From: an uncultured Acidimicrobiales bacterium
GTDB lineage: Bacteria > Actinomycetota > Acidimicrobiia > Acidimicrobiales > Aldehydirespiratoraceae
Assembly (NCBI GenBank): GCA_905480195.1
Contig: CAJQPN010000045.1
Location: forward strand, 1-57,133
Length of the DNA: 57,133 bases
Reading direction: 5' to 3'
In this document: in pieces, positions 8,351 through 17,076 of the stretch
Numbering within the stretch: position 1 is the stretch's first letter
Layout: each line of letters opens with the position of its first letter
Notes under the pieces: model-generated
The model's input: only the letters and a program-made list of their open reading frames with translations
What the model was told of the DNA's origin: nothing
Database searches by the model: none
Position numbers and translations under genes: made by a program

Positions 8351-10184
8351 TGGTTGATCGACGTCCCGAGTTCGAAGCCCTCGATGCTGCGGCCTCCTTG
8401 ATCGATGACGAGACGCCTGAGATTGGCGGCCTCGCAGTCTTTCGGCGCGGTCTCGATGTCTCGCCCGATCTTCGCAACGGTCTGCTCGTCACCGTCTTGT
8501 TGGCGCTCACGGCTGCGGCCGGTCGCCTGATCATCCCGATCCTCGTTCAGGTCGTGCTCGACGAGGGTCTTCTCGGCGCCGACGGCTACCGGCCGGGCTT
8601 CCTCTGGGCCGTATCACTCGGCGCCATGAGCATCGTCATCATGGTCGCTTGGAGTACGCGAGTGACGCTCATCCGTCTGGTCGACATGACCGAGACAGTG
8701 CTGATGAACCTGCGGATCCATGTGTTCGGCCACATTCACCGGTTGAGCCTCGCTGATCACACCGAGAGCCGTCGTGGCGTCCTCGTCGCCAGAGTCACGA
8801 GCGATATCGAAACGCTCACCCGGTTCACCCAATGGGGCCTCATCAGCTGGATCACCGACTCTGCGATCATCCTCGGCACCGTTGCGGTGATGCTCTGGTA
8901 CAGCTGGCAGCTGACTCTGCTGGTGCTGGTCGTCCATGTGCCGCTGGTGCCGTTCCTTCGGTGGGTGCAGCGTCGCCAGTTCGTCTCGTACGGGCTCGTT
9001 CGCACACGGGTGGCCGAGACACTGGGCCACGTGTCCGAGACATGTCGGGCGCGGAGGTCATCCGTGCGTACGACTACGAGGGACCGGTTCGCGAGCGCAT
9101 GGAAGACTCGATCCAGCGCCAATATCGCCAGCAGCAGCGGAGCATGATCTGGTTTTCGGGGATGTTGCCGGTCGTCGATCTCGTATCGTCGATCTCGCTG
9201 GCGGTCGCCGTCGGAGTCGGCGTGTGGTGGCGTGGCGACCTCGGTCTTGGCCTCGGCGAACTTGTTGCCTTCTTGTTCCTCGTCAACCTCATCCTCAACC
9301 CGATCGCCCAGCTCGGCGAAGTCCTCGACCAAACCCAGACTGCGCTCGCCGGCTGGTGGAAGGTCCTGCGGGTTCTCGAGGTACCCGTCTCTGTTGTCGA
9401 ACCCGACCACGGCCAGTCGTTGCCTGCCGGGCCGTTGTCGATTGACTTGGAGAGCGTCGGCTTCTCGTATCGCACCGGCCCGCCTGTCTTGCGCGGGGTC
9501 GATCTGCATATTGCACCCGAGACCGTTGTGGCGATCGTGGGTGAGACCGGTTCGGGAAAGACCACGTGTGCGCGTCTGCTCACCCGTCTGGCCGACCCGA
9601 CCGAAGGCGTTGTTCGGATCGGCGGGGTCGATCTTCGCCGCGTGGCACCCGAGGCGCGGCGACAGTCGATCCGCATGGTTCCCCAGGACGGCTTCCTGTT
9701 CGACACCACGATTCGTAGCAACATCCGATTCGGTCGCGACGATGCCACCGACTCCGATGTTGAGCAGGCGATCGATGAGCTCGGTTTGCGCGGCTGGGTC
9801 GAGGGCCTACCCGAGGGGCTCGACACGGTGGTCGGCGAACGGGGGGGACGCCTGTCGGTCGGTGAGCGACAACTCGTCGCGCTGGCGCGTGCGCAGGTTG
9901 CCGACCCGGGGCTACTGCTTCTCGACGAGGCAACGTCGGCTGTCGACCCCGAGACCGAAGAGGCACTGGCGTCTGCGCTCGACCGGCTCGCCGGGGGTCG
10001 AACCATGGTGTCTATCGCCCACCGTCTTTCGACCGCAGAGCGCGCCGACCTGGTGGTTGTCTTCGACGCAGGCAAGGTCGTACAGGTCGGTTCGCACGAC
10101 GAACTGGTAGCGCAGCCTGGGATCTACGCGACGCTTTACGAATCGTGGATCGGCAACACCCGGTCCGACCCGTCAGTTGCGTGA
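8350..10184 (+). pseudogene. ABC exporter half-transporter with a 1-nt frameshift
   Basis: Partner of the preceding gene; the intact product would be about 610 aa. The first frame (8350-9147) encodes the TM domain up to VAETLGHVSE, then turns to nonsense at about 9040. The family sequence resumes one frame back at 9042 (MSGAEVIRAYDYEGP) and runs to 10184. One base appears to be lost near 9040-9042. There is no slippery heptamer or homopolymer, so programmed shifting is unlikely; a real mutation or an assembly error are the options. The ATPase domain is otherwise intact: Walker A GETGSGKTT, Walker B LLLLDEATSAVD with the catalytic Glu, and signature LSVGERQ, which deviates from LSGGQ. Its 3' end overlaps the convergent GT87 gene by 49 nt. 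Confidence 0.85.
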
Positions 10185-11368
10185 TCCGTCGGCCGCAGCA
10201 GACGCAAGGTGGCCACGCCGAGCACCGCAAAAATCACGAGACTCAGCGGGCTGACGTCAGCAATCGTCTTGGCGAGGTGGATCGTCCCGCCAAGCCAGAT
10301 CAGCAACGTTGCCCGGCCGTCGATGAGCCGACGATCAAGCAGGACCAGGGTCGTGAAGGCGAGCAGGGCGGTGTCGTAGAAGATCGCATGGGGTCCGAGC
10401 AGCATGAGGCCTGCGGTGGTGATCGCCATCCGCTCGGTCAGCTCGACCGGGCGGCGCCACCACAGCCACGCGAACCCGAGCGCAAGGGCAGCGGAGACCA
10501 CACCCCCGATGAGTAGTGCAGCAGTCGACTCAGTTCCTGTGATCGCTTGGAGCACGCCAATCGGTGCGATCTCATTTGCGGCGTTGATCTCGGCATCTCG
10601 TTCGAGCAGGGGTTCGACCTGGCGAAGCCAGGATGTCAGCCAGCCGATTCCGAACAGCACGGCATTGATGCTCCACACGACCGTCGCTCCTGCAACAGCC
10701 ATCGCGACGGTTCGCCACCGTCGGTCGAGCATGGCGAGCCCAATCAGGGGGAGTGCGTACTGCGGACGAAAGAGCAGGACTGACAGGGCGATCCCGGCGA
10801 GCCCGTCGCGGTCGTCGTGCCAGCACCGCCATGCAACCGCGATCAACAGCATCGAGAGAGCGGTGTTTTGCCCACCGGTAACACCGACGAACACTGGGTA
10901 GGCGGTGATGACTGCGCCAACCGTGGCGCCGAACCGTCGCCCCACGATCGGTACCATCGGCCGGATCAGCGCAAGGGCAGTAACGAAGGCTCCGATCATC
11001 AAGCTGGTGTGCACCAGGTACGCAAGTCGGTACGGAAGCGCGGCCAGCGGCTGGTACGCGGCGGCGACGTACGGCGCGTAGGGGTACATGATGAAGCCGG
11101 ACTCTTCGCCGAGGAGGCCAACCTGCGCCGCTGCTTGGGTTGCCGGGTCGTAGAGGGAATCGATGTCACCATCGGCCACGATTGTGCCGGCGCCAAAGAA
11201 CGCCGGGAAGTCGCCGCCGAGCCGTCCCGATGCAGTCGATGAGCCGCCATCTGCCACGATCACGATCACGAACGTCAGGGCCAGCGAGCCAAGGAGCAGG
11301 ATCGGGTAGCGACGGAGCCGTCGTTCCCAGGCAGCGTCGAGGGCGGGGGGATCAGCCACTCCAACCAA
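10136..11368 (-). CDS. GT87-like polyprenyl-phosphate-dependent glycosyltransferase
   Basis: Polytopic membrane protein of 410 aa resembling the GT87 (DUF2029) mannosyltransferases, which use polyprenyl-phosphate sugars at the outer face of the membrane. Seen: about ten hydrophobic segments; an acidic extracytoplasmic motif GGDFPAFFGAG soon after TM1, like the D-x-P/Y catalytic region of the family; FIMYPYAPYVAAAYQPLAALP; and LLFRPQYALPLIGLAML. The TTG at 11368 gives the longest frame; an in-frame GTG three codons later is equally possible. No partner enzymes adjoin it, so the acceptor glycan is unknown. Confidence 0.75.
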   Translation of the reverse strand: MVGVADPPALDAAWERRLRRYPILLLGSLALTFVIVIVADGGSSTASGRLGGDFPAFFGAGTIVADGDIDSLYDPATQAAAQVGLLGEESGFIMYPYAPYVAAAYQPLAALPYRLAYLVHTSLMIGAFVTALALIRPMVPIVGRRFGATVGAVITAYPVFVGVTGGQNTALSMLLIAVAWRCWHDDRDGLAGIALSVLLFRPQYALPLIGLAMLDRRWRTVAMAVAGATVVWSINAVLFGIGWLTSWLRQVEPLLERDAEINAANEIAPIGVLQAITGTESTAALLIGGVVSAALALGFAWLWWRRPVELTERMAITTAGLMLLGPHAIFYDTALLAFTTLVLLDRRLIDGRATLLIWLGGTIHLAKTIADVSPLSLVIFAVLGVATLRLLRPTDHATDGSDRVLPIHDS

Positions 11369-11396
11369 TCGGCCGCCGACGTCGTTGATGTGAGTG

Positions 11397-12623
11397 TCAA
11401 CGAGTGTTGTTTCGGGTTCGCTTCACCGCATACATGGCGTCGTCGGCGGTTGCGAGCAGCCGAGCCGCAGTCGGTGAGTCACCCGATGTCGCACAGCCGA
11501 TGCTGACATCAAGCTCGACGACGTGATTTGTGGCAACGATGGGCTCGATCAGCGCAGCGCGGATGGTCGCCGAGATGCGCTCGGCTTCTTGCTGGGAACA
11601 ACGAGGAAGAACGACGACGAACTCATCACCACCGAGCCTCCCGATGAGGTCGCCGGGACGGATCGAGCGCTCGAGGCGTCGGGCGACCTCAACCAGGGCC
11701 GAGTCGCCGGCTGCGTGCCCGATGCGGTCGTTGACTGCCTTGAAGCCGTCGAGATCGCAGAAGAGAATGACGGTCTCGTCCTCGTAGCCGCCGTCGACAA
11801 GGCGGTCGAGTTCGCTGAGCAGCGAGCGGCGGTTCAGCAGTCCGGTGAGTGCGTCGTGGTCGGCCATGTGACGCAGTGCCCGCTGCGTGTTCTTCAGATC
11901 GGTGACGTCGGTCGCGCTGAGCGTGAACCCGCGGACCAAGCCGTCGTCTCGTAGATCGGTCAGGTTGATTTCGAGGAAGACGTGGCCGCCGTTGGCACTG
12001 CTGGCACGCACCCCGATTCGTTCAAGGGGCCCCATGCCGTTGAGCGTGTCGCAGAAGCGTTGTCGATCTTCAGCGACTAGGAGGTCGCCGAAGGACCCGC
12101 CCACGATGTCTTCGCTGTCGATACCGAGGACCCGCGTGATTTCGCTGTTGATCGAGATGATGTTGCCGTGCGGGTCAAGGGAAGCGAGGATCGCCCGAGC
12201 GTGGTGCACGATGGCGCGGAGTCGATCGGTGTCGCCACCCCCCAGTTCGAGGGCGTGGCGATCGGCGACGTCGCGAACGCCGATCACGATCGCCTCGTCG
12301 ACCCCGGGCCATGCGCCTCCCGGGATGGAGCGTCCGCGTGTCTCACAGGCCCGCCAGTTACCGGCAGCATCCCTGAATCGCACATCGACGAGACTTCCGA
12401 GGCCCTTTCCCCCAACGGTGGTGAACGCGCTCATCGTGGTCGCATGATCATCGGGGTGCAGGAGGTCGAAGACAGATCGTCCGATCCACTCGGCCACGAC
12501 GAGACCGGTCAAGTCTGCGGCCGCATCGTTGGCCCAGACGATCGTGCCGACCGGGTCGACGACGACGACGGGGTCGGGGAGCATCGCGGCGACGTCCGTG
12601 GGAACAGGGAGATAGTCCGACAC
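11397..12623 (-). CDS. Diguanylate cyclase with two PAS domains
   Basis: Makes cyclic di-GMP from two GTP. Domain order in 408 aa: PAS 1 (about 12-120; LPDPVVVVDPVGTIVWAN), PAS 2 (about 135-245; DPHGNIISINSEITRVLG), a short helix, then GGDEF (about 250-405). The domain has HDALTGLLNRRSL, FCDLDGFKAVNDRIGHAAGD and an intact active site LGGDEFVVV. RPGD, upstream of the active site, fits the RxxD inhibitory I-site, so product feedback is expected. No TM segment or EAL domain: a soluble sensor-cyclase. GTG start. No cofactor ligand is obvious in the PAS domains. Confidence 0.92.
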   Translation of the reverse strand: MSDYLPVPTDVAAMLPDPVVVVDPVGTIVWANDAAADLTGLVVAEWIGRSVFDLLHPDDHATTMSAFTTVGGKGLGSLVDVRFRDAAGNWRACETRGRSIPGGAWPGVDEAIVIGVRDVADRHALELGGGDTDRLRAIVHHARAILASLDPHGNIISINSEITRVLGIDSEDIVGGSFGDLLVAEDRQRFCDTLNGMGPLERIGVRASSANGGHVFLEINLTDLRDDGLVRGFTLSATDVTDLKNTQRALRHMADHDALTGLLNRRSLLSELDRLVDGGYEDETVILFCDLDGFKAVNDRIGHAAGDSALVEVARRLERSIRPGDLIGRLGGDEFVVVLPRCSQQEAERISATIRAALIEPIVATNHVVELDVSIGCATSGDSPTAARLLATADDAMYAVKRTRNNTR

Positions 12624-12761
12624 CCCTCAGTTATCGGCTGCTGACGCTGGGACAAAACCAAAATGGGCCTAACGCCCTAGTGGGGTGCCTTGACCCAGTG
12701 GGGGGCTACAGAGGGGCTGGTAGCGTCTCTGCAGTTCGGCTCACCTCCGCGGAGAATGCTC

Positions 12762-13748
12762 ATGACATCCCCAGTTCGCGTTGCTGTCACCGGCGCTGCC
12801 GGCCAGATCGGCTACAGCCTCCTCTTCCGGATCGCCAGCGGCTCGATGCTCGGCCCCAACCAGCCAGTGATCCTGCAGTTGCTGGAGATCCCGCCCGCCA
12901 TGGGCGCCCTCGAGGGCGTTGCGATGGAACTCGACGACGGCGCGTTTCCGTTGCTCGCCGGTATGACGCTGAGTGACGATCCGAACGCGGCGTTTGCGGG
13001 CGCCAACATCGCAATGCTGGTCGGCTCGCGTCCTCGCTCGAAGGGTATGGAGCGCAAGGATCTCCTCGAAGCCAACGGTGCGATCTTCACCGCCCAGGGC
13101 AAGGCCATCAACAACAACGCTGCCGATGACATCAAGGTGTTGGTGGTCGGCAATCCGGCGAACACGAACTCGCTGATCGCAATGAACAACGCGCCTGACG
13201 TTCCCGACGACCGGTTCACTGCCATGACTCGGCTCGATCACAACCGGGCCAAGGCACAGCTCGCCCAGAAGCTCAACGTCACGGTCAACGACATCACCAA
13301 CATGACGATCTGGGGCAACCACTCCGCAACCCAGTATCCCGACATCTTCCATTGCAACGTCAACGGCGCGAACGCGGCGGATGTGGTCGGCGATCAGGAG
13401 TGGCTCGAGAACACCTTCATTCCCACCGTGCAGCAGCGCGGTGCGGCGATCATCGAAGCTCGCGGCCTCTCGTCGGCTGCATCGGCTGCCTCGGCGGCAG
13501 TCGATCACGTCCATGATTGGGTGCTCGGAACCCCCTCTGGCGACTGGGTCTCCATGGCCATCCCGTCCGATGGCAGCTACGACGTACCCGAGGGGATCAT
13601 GTCGTCGTTCCCGGTCACGTGCTCGGGCGGTGAGTACTCCGTCGTGGACGGCCTCGACATCGACGGCTTCTCGCAGGGTCGCATCGACGCAACTGTTGCC
13701 GAGCTGGTCGAAGAACGCGACACGGTTGCAGGGCTTGGCCTGATCTGA
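12762..13748 (+). CDS. mdh: Malate dehydrogenase
   Basis: NAD-dependent oxidation of malate to oxaloacetate. 328 aa of the cytosolic/plant-type (group 2) MDH. N-terminal Rossmann motif [10 protein letters not shown]; substrate and catalytic blocks [46 protein letters not shown] and the catalytic His in [12 protein letters not shown]. The ATG was selected for GGAG seven bases upstream; longer upstream frames have no homology. The 138-nt gap before it, facing the divergent cyclase gene, has short GC repeats but no convincing promoter. The glycosylase gene follows after 4 nt. Confidence 0.96.
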   Translation: MTSPVRVAVTGAAGQIGYSLLFRIASGSMLGPNQPVILQLLEIPPAMGALEGVAMELDDGAFPLLAGMTLSDDPNAAFAGANIAMLVGSRPRSKGMERKDLLEANGAIFTAQGKAINNNAADDIKVLVVGNPANTNSLIAMNNAPDVPDDRFTAMTRLDHNRAKAQLAQKLNVTVNDITNMTIWGNHSATQYPDIFHCNVNGANAADVVGDQEWLENTFIPTVQQRGAAIIEARGLSSAASAASAAVDHVHDWVLGTPSGDWVSMAIPSDGSYDVPEGIMSSFPVTCSGGEYSVVDGLDIDGFSQGRIDATVAELVEERDTVAGLGLI

Positions 13749-13752
13749 GCCG

Positions 13753-14592
13753 GTGCCGGAGCTGCCAGAGATCACAGCGCATGCCGAGCGGCTGGCAGCT
13801 CGTTTCACTGGCGCGAAACTGACGGCCTTTCGGCCGCTGCATCTCACTGTGCTCAAGACCTTCGATCCGAAACCGATCGACGCGTGTGGGCTCACCCTCA
13901 CGGGCGCCGGGCGGCGGGGAAAGTATCTGACGCTGCACTTCGATGACGAGCTCACGTTCCTCGTACATCTGATGCAGGGCGGGCGACTCCGCTCCGACCC
14001 CACGAGGGCGAAGAAGCCGCGTGGCGGTATGGCCCACTGGGAGTTCGCCAATGGCGATGCGCTGCTCCTCACCGAGTCAGGCACCGAGTACAACGTCGGC
14101 GTGTGGTTGGTTCGCGGCGAGACAGAAGGGGTTGATCCGCTTGCCGGGCTCGGCCCTGATGTTGACACGGTCACTCGCGAGCAGCTCACCGACATCCTGC
14201 ACGAGGAAAACGCCCGAATCCACGGCTTCCTCCGTCGCCAACGCCACATCGCAGGGGTCGGTCGCTTTCTCGCCAACGAGATCCTGCATGCTGCGAAGCT
14301 CAGTCCGTTCGCGATGACCTCCAAGCTCGCCACCGATCAGATCGACCGTCTGCATGTGGCGATGCAATCTGTCGTCGCCGCCTCGATCGAGCACGAACGC
14401 ACCCTCGACGACATCGGTCGGTCTGCCGATCGGCCGAATCTCGTGCATCATCGCATCGGCTTCGGCTGTAGGGCCTGCGACGACGAGATCCGATCGGTCG
14501 AATACCGTCGCTACACCGTCGCGTACTGTCCGACCTGTCAGACCGACGGCAACGTCTTGGCTGACAACACGACGAGTAGGTTCCTCAAGTAG
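13753..14592 (+). CDS. Fpg/Nei family DNA glycosylase
   Basis: Base-excision repair enzyme removing oxidised bases and nicking the abasic site by beta/delta elimination. 279 aa. After Met removal the N-terminal Pro nucleophile and Glu are present (PELPEI), with a candidate catalytic Lys in GRRGKYLTL, the H2TH region around RRQRHIAGVGRFLANEIL, and a C-terminal zinc finger with Cys pairs in CRACDD and YCPTCQ. The finger carries the Arg (EYRRYT) needed for DNA binding. GTG start 4 nt after mdh, so probably coexpressed. Fpg versus Nei specificity cannot be settled by eye. Confidence 0.88.
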   Translation: MPELPEITAHAERLAARFTGAKLTAFRPLHLTVLKTFDPKPIDACGLTLTGAGRRGKYLTLHFDDELTFLVHLMQGGRLRSDPTRAKKPRGGMAHWEFANGDALLLTESGTEYNVGVWLVRGETEGVDPLAGLGPDVDTVTREQLTDILHEENARIHGFLRRQRHIAGVGRFLANEILHAAKLSPFAMTSKLATDQIDRLHVAMQSVVAASIEHERTLDDIGRSADRPNLVHHRIGFGCRACDDEIRSVEYRRYTVAYCPTCQTDGNVLADNTTSRFLK

Positions 14593-14598
14593 CTGCGG

Positions 14599-14940
14599 TC
14601 ACAGCGCGCCCAGGGCGAGGCCGGCCAACACGTCGCGGTGCTCGATCAGCGCGGTGATGTCGCCGCCGATACGGAGACGACCGTCGAGAAAGGCGCGTTG
14701 TGCCGACACAGTTCCGTTGCGGATCCCCTCGGCGGTTTGGGCGTCGGTGATGACCCGGAAGTCGGCCTCGTCGGACCCGCCACGTTGAAACTCGGCGGTG
14801 CCAGCGCTGATCCGCACGGTCCATGACTCACCGTCGATGATCTCCTGTTCGATCTTGAGCTCGACGTCGGCCGGGGGCTGGACGGCTGCTGCTGCGGCCG
14901 CCATCTCGTCGAACCACTCGTCGGAGAGAAAGATGGTCAC
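14599..14940 (-). CDS. SCP2 sterol-carrier-like domain protein
   Basis: Small (113 aa) stand-alone SCP2-fold protein, a hydrophobic-pocket domain that binds lipids or acyl-CoAs. Typical features: the beta-rich first half (WTVRISAGTAEFQ), then DFRVITDAQTAEGIRNG and the conserved AFLDGRLRIGGDITALI segment. GTG start selected because a TAGCCT -10 lies 6 nt upstream. Convergent with the glycosylase gene (6 nt apart) and divergent from the RDD gene. The ligand is unknown. Confidence 0.8.
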   Translation of the reverse strand: MTIFLSDEWFDEMAAAAAAVQPPADVELKIEQEIIDGESWTVRISAGTAEFQRGGSDEADFRVITDAQTAEGIRNGTVSAQRAFLDGRLRIGGDITALIEHRDVLAGLALGAL

Positions 14941-14946
14941 ATGGTC

Positions 14947-14952
14947 AGGCTA
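14947..14952 (-). promoter_or_regulatory. Leaderless -10 element of the SCP2 gene (TAGCCT)
   Basis: On the minus strand TAGCCT lies 6 nt from the GTG start. The same hexamer drives the divergent RDD gene 14 nt away on the other strand. Confidence 0.45.
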
Positions 14953-14965
14953 TGGCGCCTGGCCC

Positions 14966-14971
14966 TAGCCT
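14966..14971 (+). promoter_or_regulatory. Leaderless -10 element of the RDD gene (TAGCCT)
   Basis: TAGCCT with 7 nt to GTG 14979; it argues for that start over the ATG at 14952. Confidence 0.45.
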
Positions 14972-14978
14972 CGGCGAC

Positions 14979-15473
14979 GTGGGACCGGAACGCAGACCCC
15001 CAGCGAAGCTCAGCCACCGGCTGGGCGCCCGGATCCTCGACATCGTGACGCTCCTATGGGTGCTTTTCTTCGTACTGGTTGAGATCGACCAGCGGCTACT
15101 GGGTGGCGATCCGTGGGGGAAGCGACCGCTGCAGGTTGATCTCAGCGAGGCCCGCCCACTCCTCTTGACGATCATCGTGATCGGTTTGTACGAGGTTGTT
15201 CCCGTCGCCACCAAGGGCGCCACGCTCGGAAAGGCATTGTTTGGCCTCCGTCTCGTCTCGTCGGAACAGCGCGGTTCGCTCCCGTGGCCCCGTGTTCTCG
15301 CTCGCACGCTCGTGCTCTACGGGGCACCGGTGGCCTTCGGGGCCTACGGTGGCGCGTTGTTGCTGTTCCTCCTTGCCAGCCTCACCCTTCCGGCGACGGG
15401 CCGGGGCCTTCACGACCGATTGGCCGGATCGATCGTCGTTGTCGCCGATCGCAGCCCGAGGACCGACCGGTGA
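14979..15473 (+). CDS. RDD family membrane protein
   Basis: 164-aa membrane protein of the RDD family; role unknown, some members are linked to ion exchange. Three to four hydrophobic segments (LDIVTLLWVLFFVLVEI, LLLTIIVIGLYEVVPV, ALLLFLLASLTL). Family marks: arginine before the first helix (HRLGARILDI), GATLGKALFGLRLV, and the closing RGLHDRLAGSIVV. GTG start set by the -10. The next gene overlaps its stop by four bases (GTGA), so the pair is translationally coupled. Confidence 0.82.
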   Translation: MGPERRPPAKLSHRLGARILDIVTLLWVLFFVLVEIDQRLLGGDPWGKRPLQVDLSEARPLLLTIIVIGLYEVVPVATKGATLGKALFGLRLVSSEQRGSLPWPRVLARTLVLYGAPVAFGAYGGALLLFLLASLTLPATGRGLHDRLAGSIVVVADRSPRTDR

Positions 15474-16126
15474 TCGATACCGAGGCATTCGACCCCGGCC
15501 GCCCTCACCCTGGTCTCGACGACATGATGGACATCGAGTGGGTTGACAAGCGGGCCGGGGTCGCCGGTTTGCTGCGTGTTGCGGTCCGCCCAACCGTGGG
15601 TGCGTCATGGTTCCTCGCCGTTGTGCACGAGCGTGGGGCATCGCCGGTCGTCATCCTCGACTACGAACTGCCCCTTGTGTCCAATGCGTGGGAGTTTCGC
15701 GCGCCCGGCATCTGGACCGATTTCGTGTGTGAAACACCGATCGAGCAGTGGACGGTCGGCCTTGAAGCGTTCGGGATAGCGGTCGATCCAACAGTGATGG
15801 TGACGCCGGAAACCTTCGGTGACCGAACGCCAGTGGGACTCGATATCGACGTTGAAGCGGCGATGGCCCCCAATGACGAAGGTGAGGGATTCGAACACGA
15901 CATCACGTTCCGCGGCGAAGTGCTCGTGGGGTCGAGCGAGTACGAGGTCGATGCCGTCGGTGTGCGACGTCGACGCTGGGACGGTCGTTGGCCGCGCCTC
16001 ACACCCCTGCCACCGGGATTCGAGACCGAGACACGAATCTCGGTGCTGTGGCCAGGGCAGCCCACACCGGAGATTCGAGGCTGGGTGGGAGGGAATCGGC
16101 CGGGGTGGGTGGAACTGTCGGAGTAG
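15470..16126 (+). CDS. Hypothetical protein, coupled to the RDD gene
   Basis: 218 aa, no recognised family. Mixed alpha/beta composition, no signal peptide or TM helix, acidic overall, with several Trp-rich strands (WFLAVVH, AWEFRAPGIWTDFVCE, EQWTVGLEAFGIAV) and a basic patch VRRRRWDGRWPRL. The C-terminus ends WVGGNRPGWVELSE. The start is the GTG overlapping the RDD stop; upstream in-frame codons lie inside RDD. Codon use matches its neighbours. Translational coupling to RDD is the only functional hint. Confidence 0.7.
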   Translation: MIDTEAFDPGRPHPGLDDMMDIEWVDKRAGVAGLLRVAVRPTVGASWFLAVVHERGASPVVILDYELPLVSNAWEFRAPGIWTDFVCETPIEQWTVGLEAFGIAVDPTVMVTPETFGDRTPVGLDIDVEAAMAPNDEGEGFEHDITFRGEVLVGSSEYEVDAVGVRRRRWDGRWPRLTPLPPGFETETRISVLWPGQPTPEIRGWVGGNRPGWVELSE

Positions 16127-16138
16127 CAGAGGGTCGGA

Positions 16139-17050
16139 TCAGGTGCCCCGTCGGCTGCCGATTTGGGTGGTCGCCATCACCAGACCGAAACCCACAACGG
16201 CGAGGACGGACGGCCCGGTGAATGCCTCGAGGTCGGCAGGCCATTCGAGCGCCGTTCCGTCGATCACCTCGGATTCGTCCTCCGCGATGATCCCGACACC
16301 GTTCGGCCACGGCCAGAGCACGCGCAGCGATCCCAGCATCAGGCCGATGAGGGCCGCCATGACCCGGTTGAACTGGCGATCGAGCACCCACCCCAACAGC
16401 GATGAGAAGATTGCCAGGCCAAGGACCGCACCGACGCCGATGAGTGCCAGGTCGACGAACACTCGATCGTGGACGGCGCCGAGCACGGCCGTGTACATCC
16501 CCATCATCAAAAGGATGAACGAGCCGGAGATACCGGGCAGGATCATGGCGCAGATCGCGAGTGCCCCGGCACCGGCGAGCATGAGCGGGCTCGGGTCGGT
16601 GACCGGCCCTGACTGAAAGCCGAGCAGCCAAAAGGTAATGACACCGATCGCAGTCACGATGATGACATGTTCGGTGCGCCGCTTTGTCAGCATGCGTTGC
16701 GCAACGGCCACCGAGCCCCCGACGAGGCCGAAGAACAGCCCAGCCATCTCCTCAGGAGTCTCGCGAAGTTGCGTCTCGATGATCGAGGCGAGGGAGACGA
16801 TAGCGACACCCACACCGGCAAGCAGGGGGGTCAGGAACAGCCAGTCGATCGACCTCGCTCGCTTCCAGAACCCTCGCAGGTCACCTTTGAGAAGCATGCC
16901 GAGGGCACGGGAACCGGAACGAACCGTGTCGATGAGCTTGTCGTAGATCCCGAGGACGAGCGCAACCGTTCCCCCCGAGACACCGGGAACGACGTCGGCG
17001 GCTCCCATCAGAAATCCGCGGGCGAGCTGGGCTGCGATCTTGGGGAACAC
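16139..17050 (-). CDS. Polyprenyl-phosphate transporter, PopT/DUF368 family
   Basis: 303-aa polytopic protein of the DUF368 family, shown in Gram-positive and Gram-negative bacteria to return undecaprenyl phosphate across the membrane for wall synthesis. Diagnostic motifs: an N-terminal re-entrant signature GFLMGAADVVPGVSGGTVAL and a second half-repeat GALAICAMILPGISGSFILL, plus eight or more TM helices. GTG 17050 is preferred: TACAGT lies 8 nt upstream, it avoids overlap with the divergent hydrolase, and the protein then starts next to the first conserved helix. An upstream GTG at 17101 is in frame but would overlap the hydrolase. Confidence 0.86.
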   Translation of the reverse strand: MFPKIAAQLARGFLMGAADVVPGVSGGTVALVLGIYDKLIDTVRSGSRALGMLLKGDLRGFWKRARSIDWLFLTPLLAGVGVAIVSLASIIETQLRETPEEMAGLFFGLVGGSVAVAQRMLTKRRTEHVIIVTAIGVITFWLLGFQSGPVTDPSPLMLAGAGALAICAMILPGISGSFILLMMGMYTAVLGAVHDRVFVDLALIGVGAVLGLAIFSSLLGWVLDRQFNRVMAALIGLMLGSLRVLWPWPNGVGIIAEDESEVIDGTALEWPADLEAFTGPSVLAVVGFGLVMATTQIGSRRGT

Positions 17051-17058
17051 GGCGGCCG

Positions 17059-17064
17059 ACTGTA
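17059..17064 (-). promoter_or_regulatory. Leaderless -10 element of the PopT gene (TACAGT)
   Basis: TACAGT on the minus strand, 8 nt from the GTG. It shares two bases with the -10 of the divergent hydrolase. Confidence 0.4.
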
Positions 17065-17068
17065 CCTT
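17063..17068 (+). promoter_or_regulatory. Leaderless -10 element of the hydrolase gene (TACCTT)
   Basis: TACCTT with 8 nt to the ATG. It overlaps the divergent PopT -10, so one polymerase should exclude the other. Confidence 0.4.
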
Positions 17069-17076
17069 CGGGTGCG

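Noticed and set aside
9030..9060. Programmed -1 frameshift in the ABC exporter
   Set aside because: No X-XXY-YYZ slippery heptamer and no following hairpin were seen; a lost base is simpler.
12741..14333. A 530-codon minus-strand frame opposite mdh and the glycosylase
   Set aside because: Antisense shadow of two confidently identified genes; no homology-like segments.
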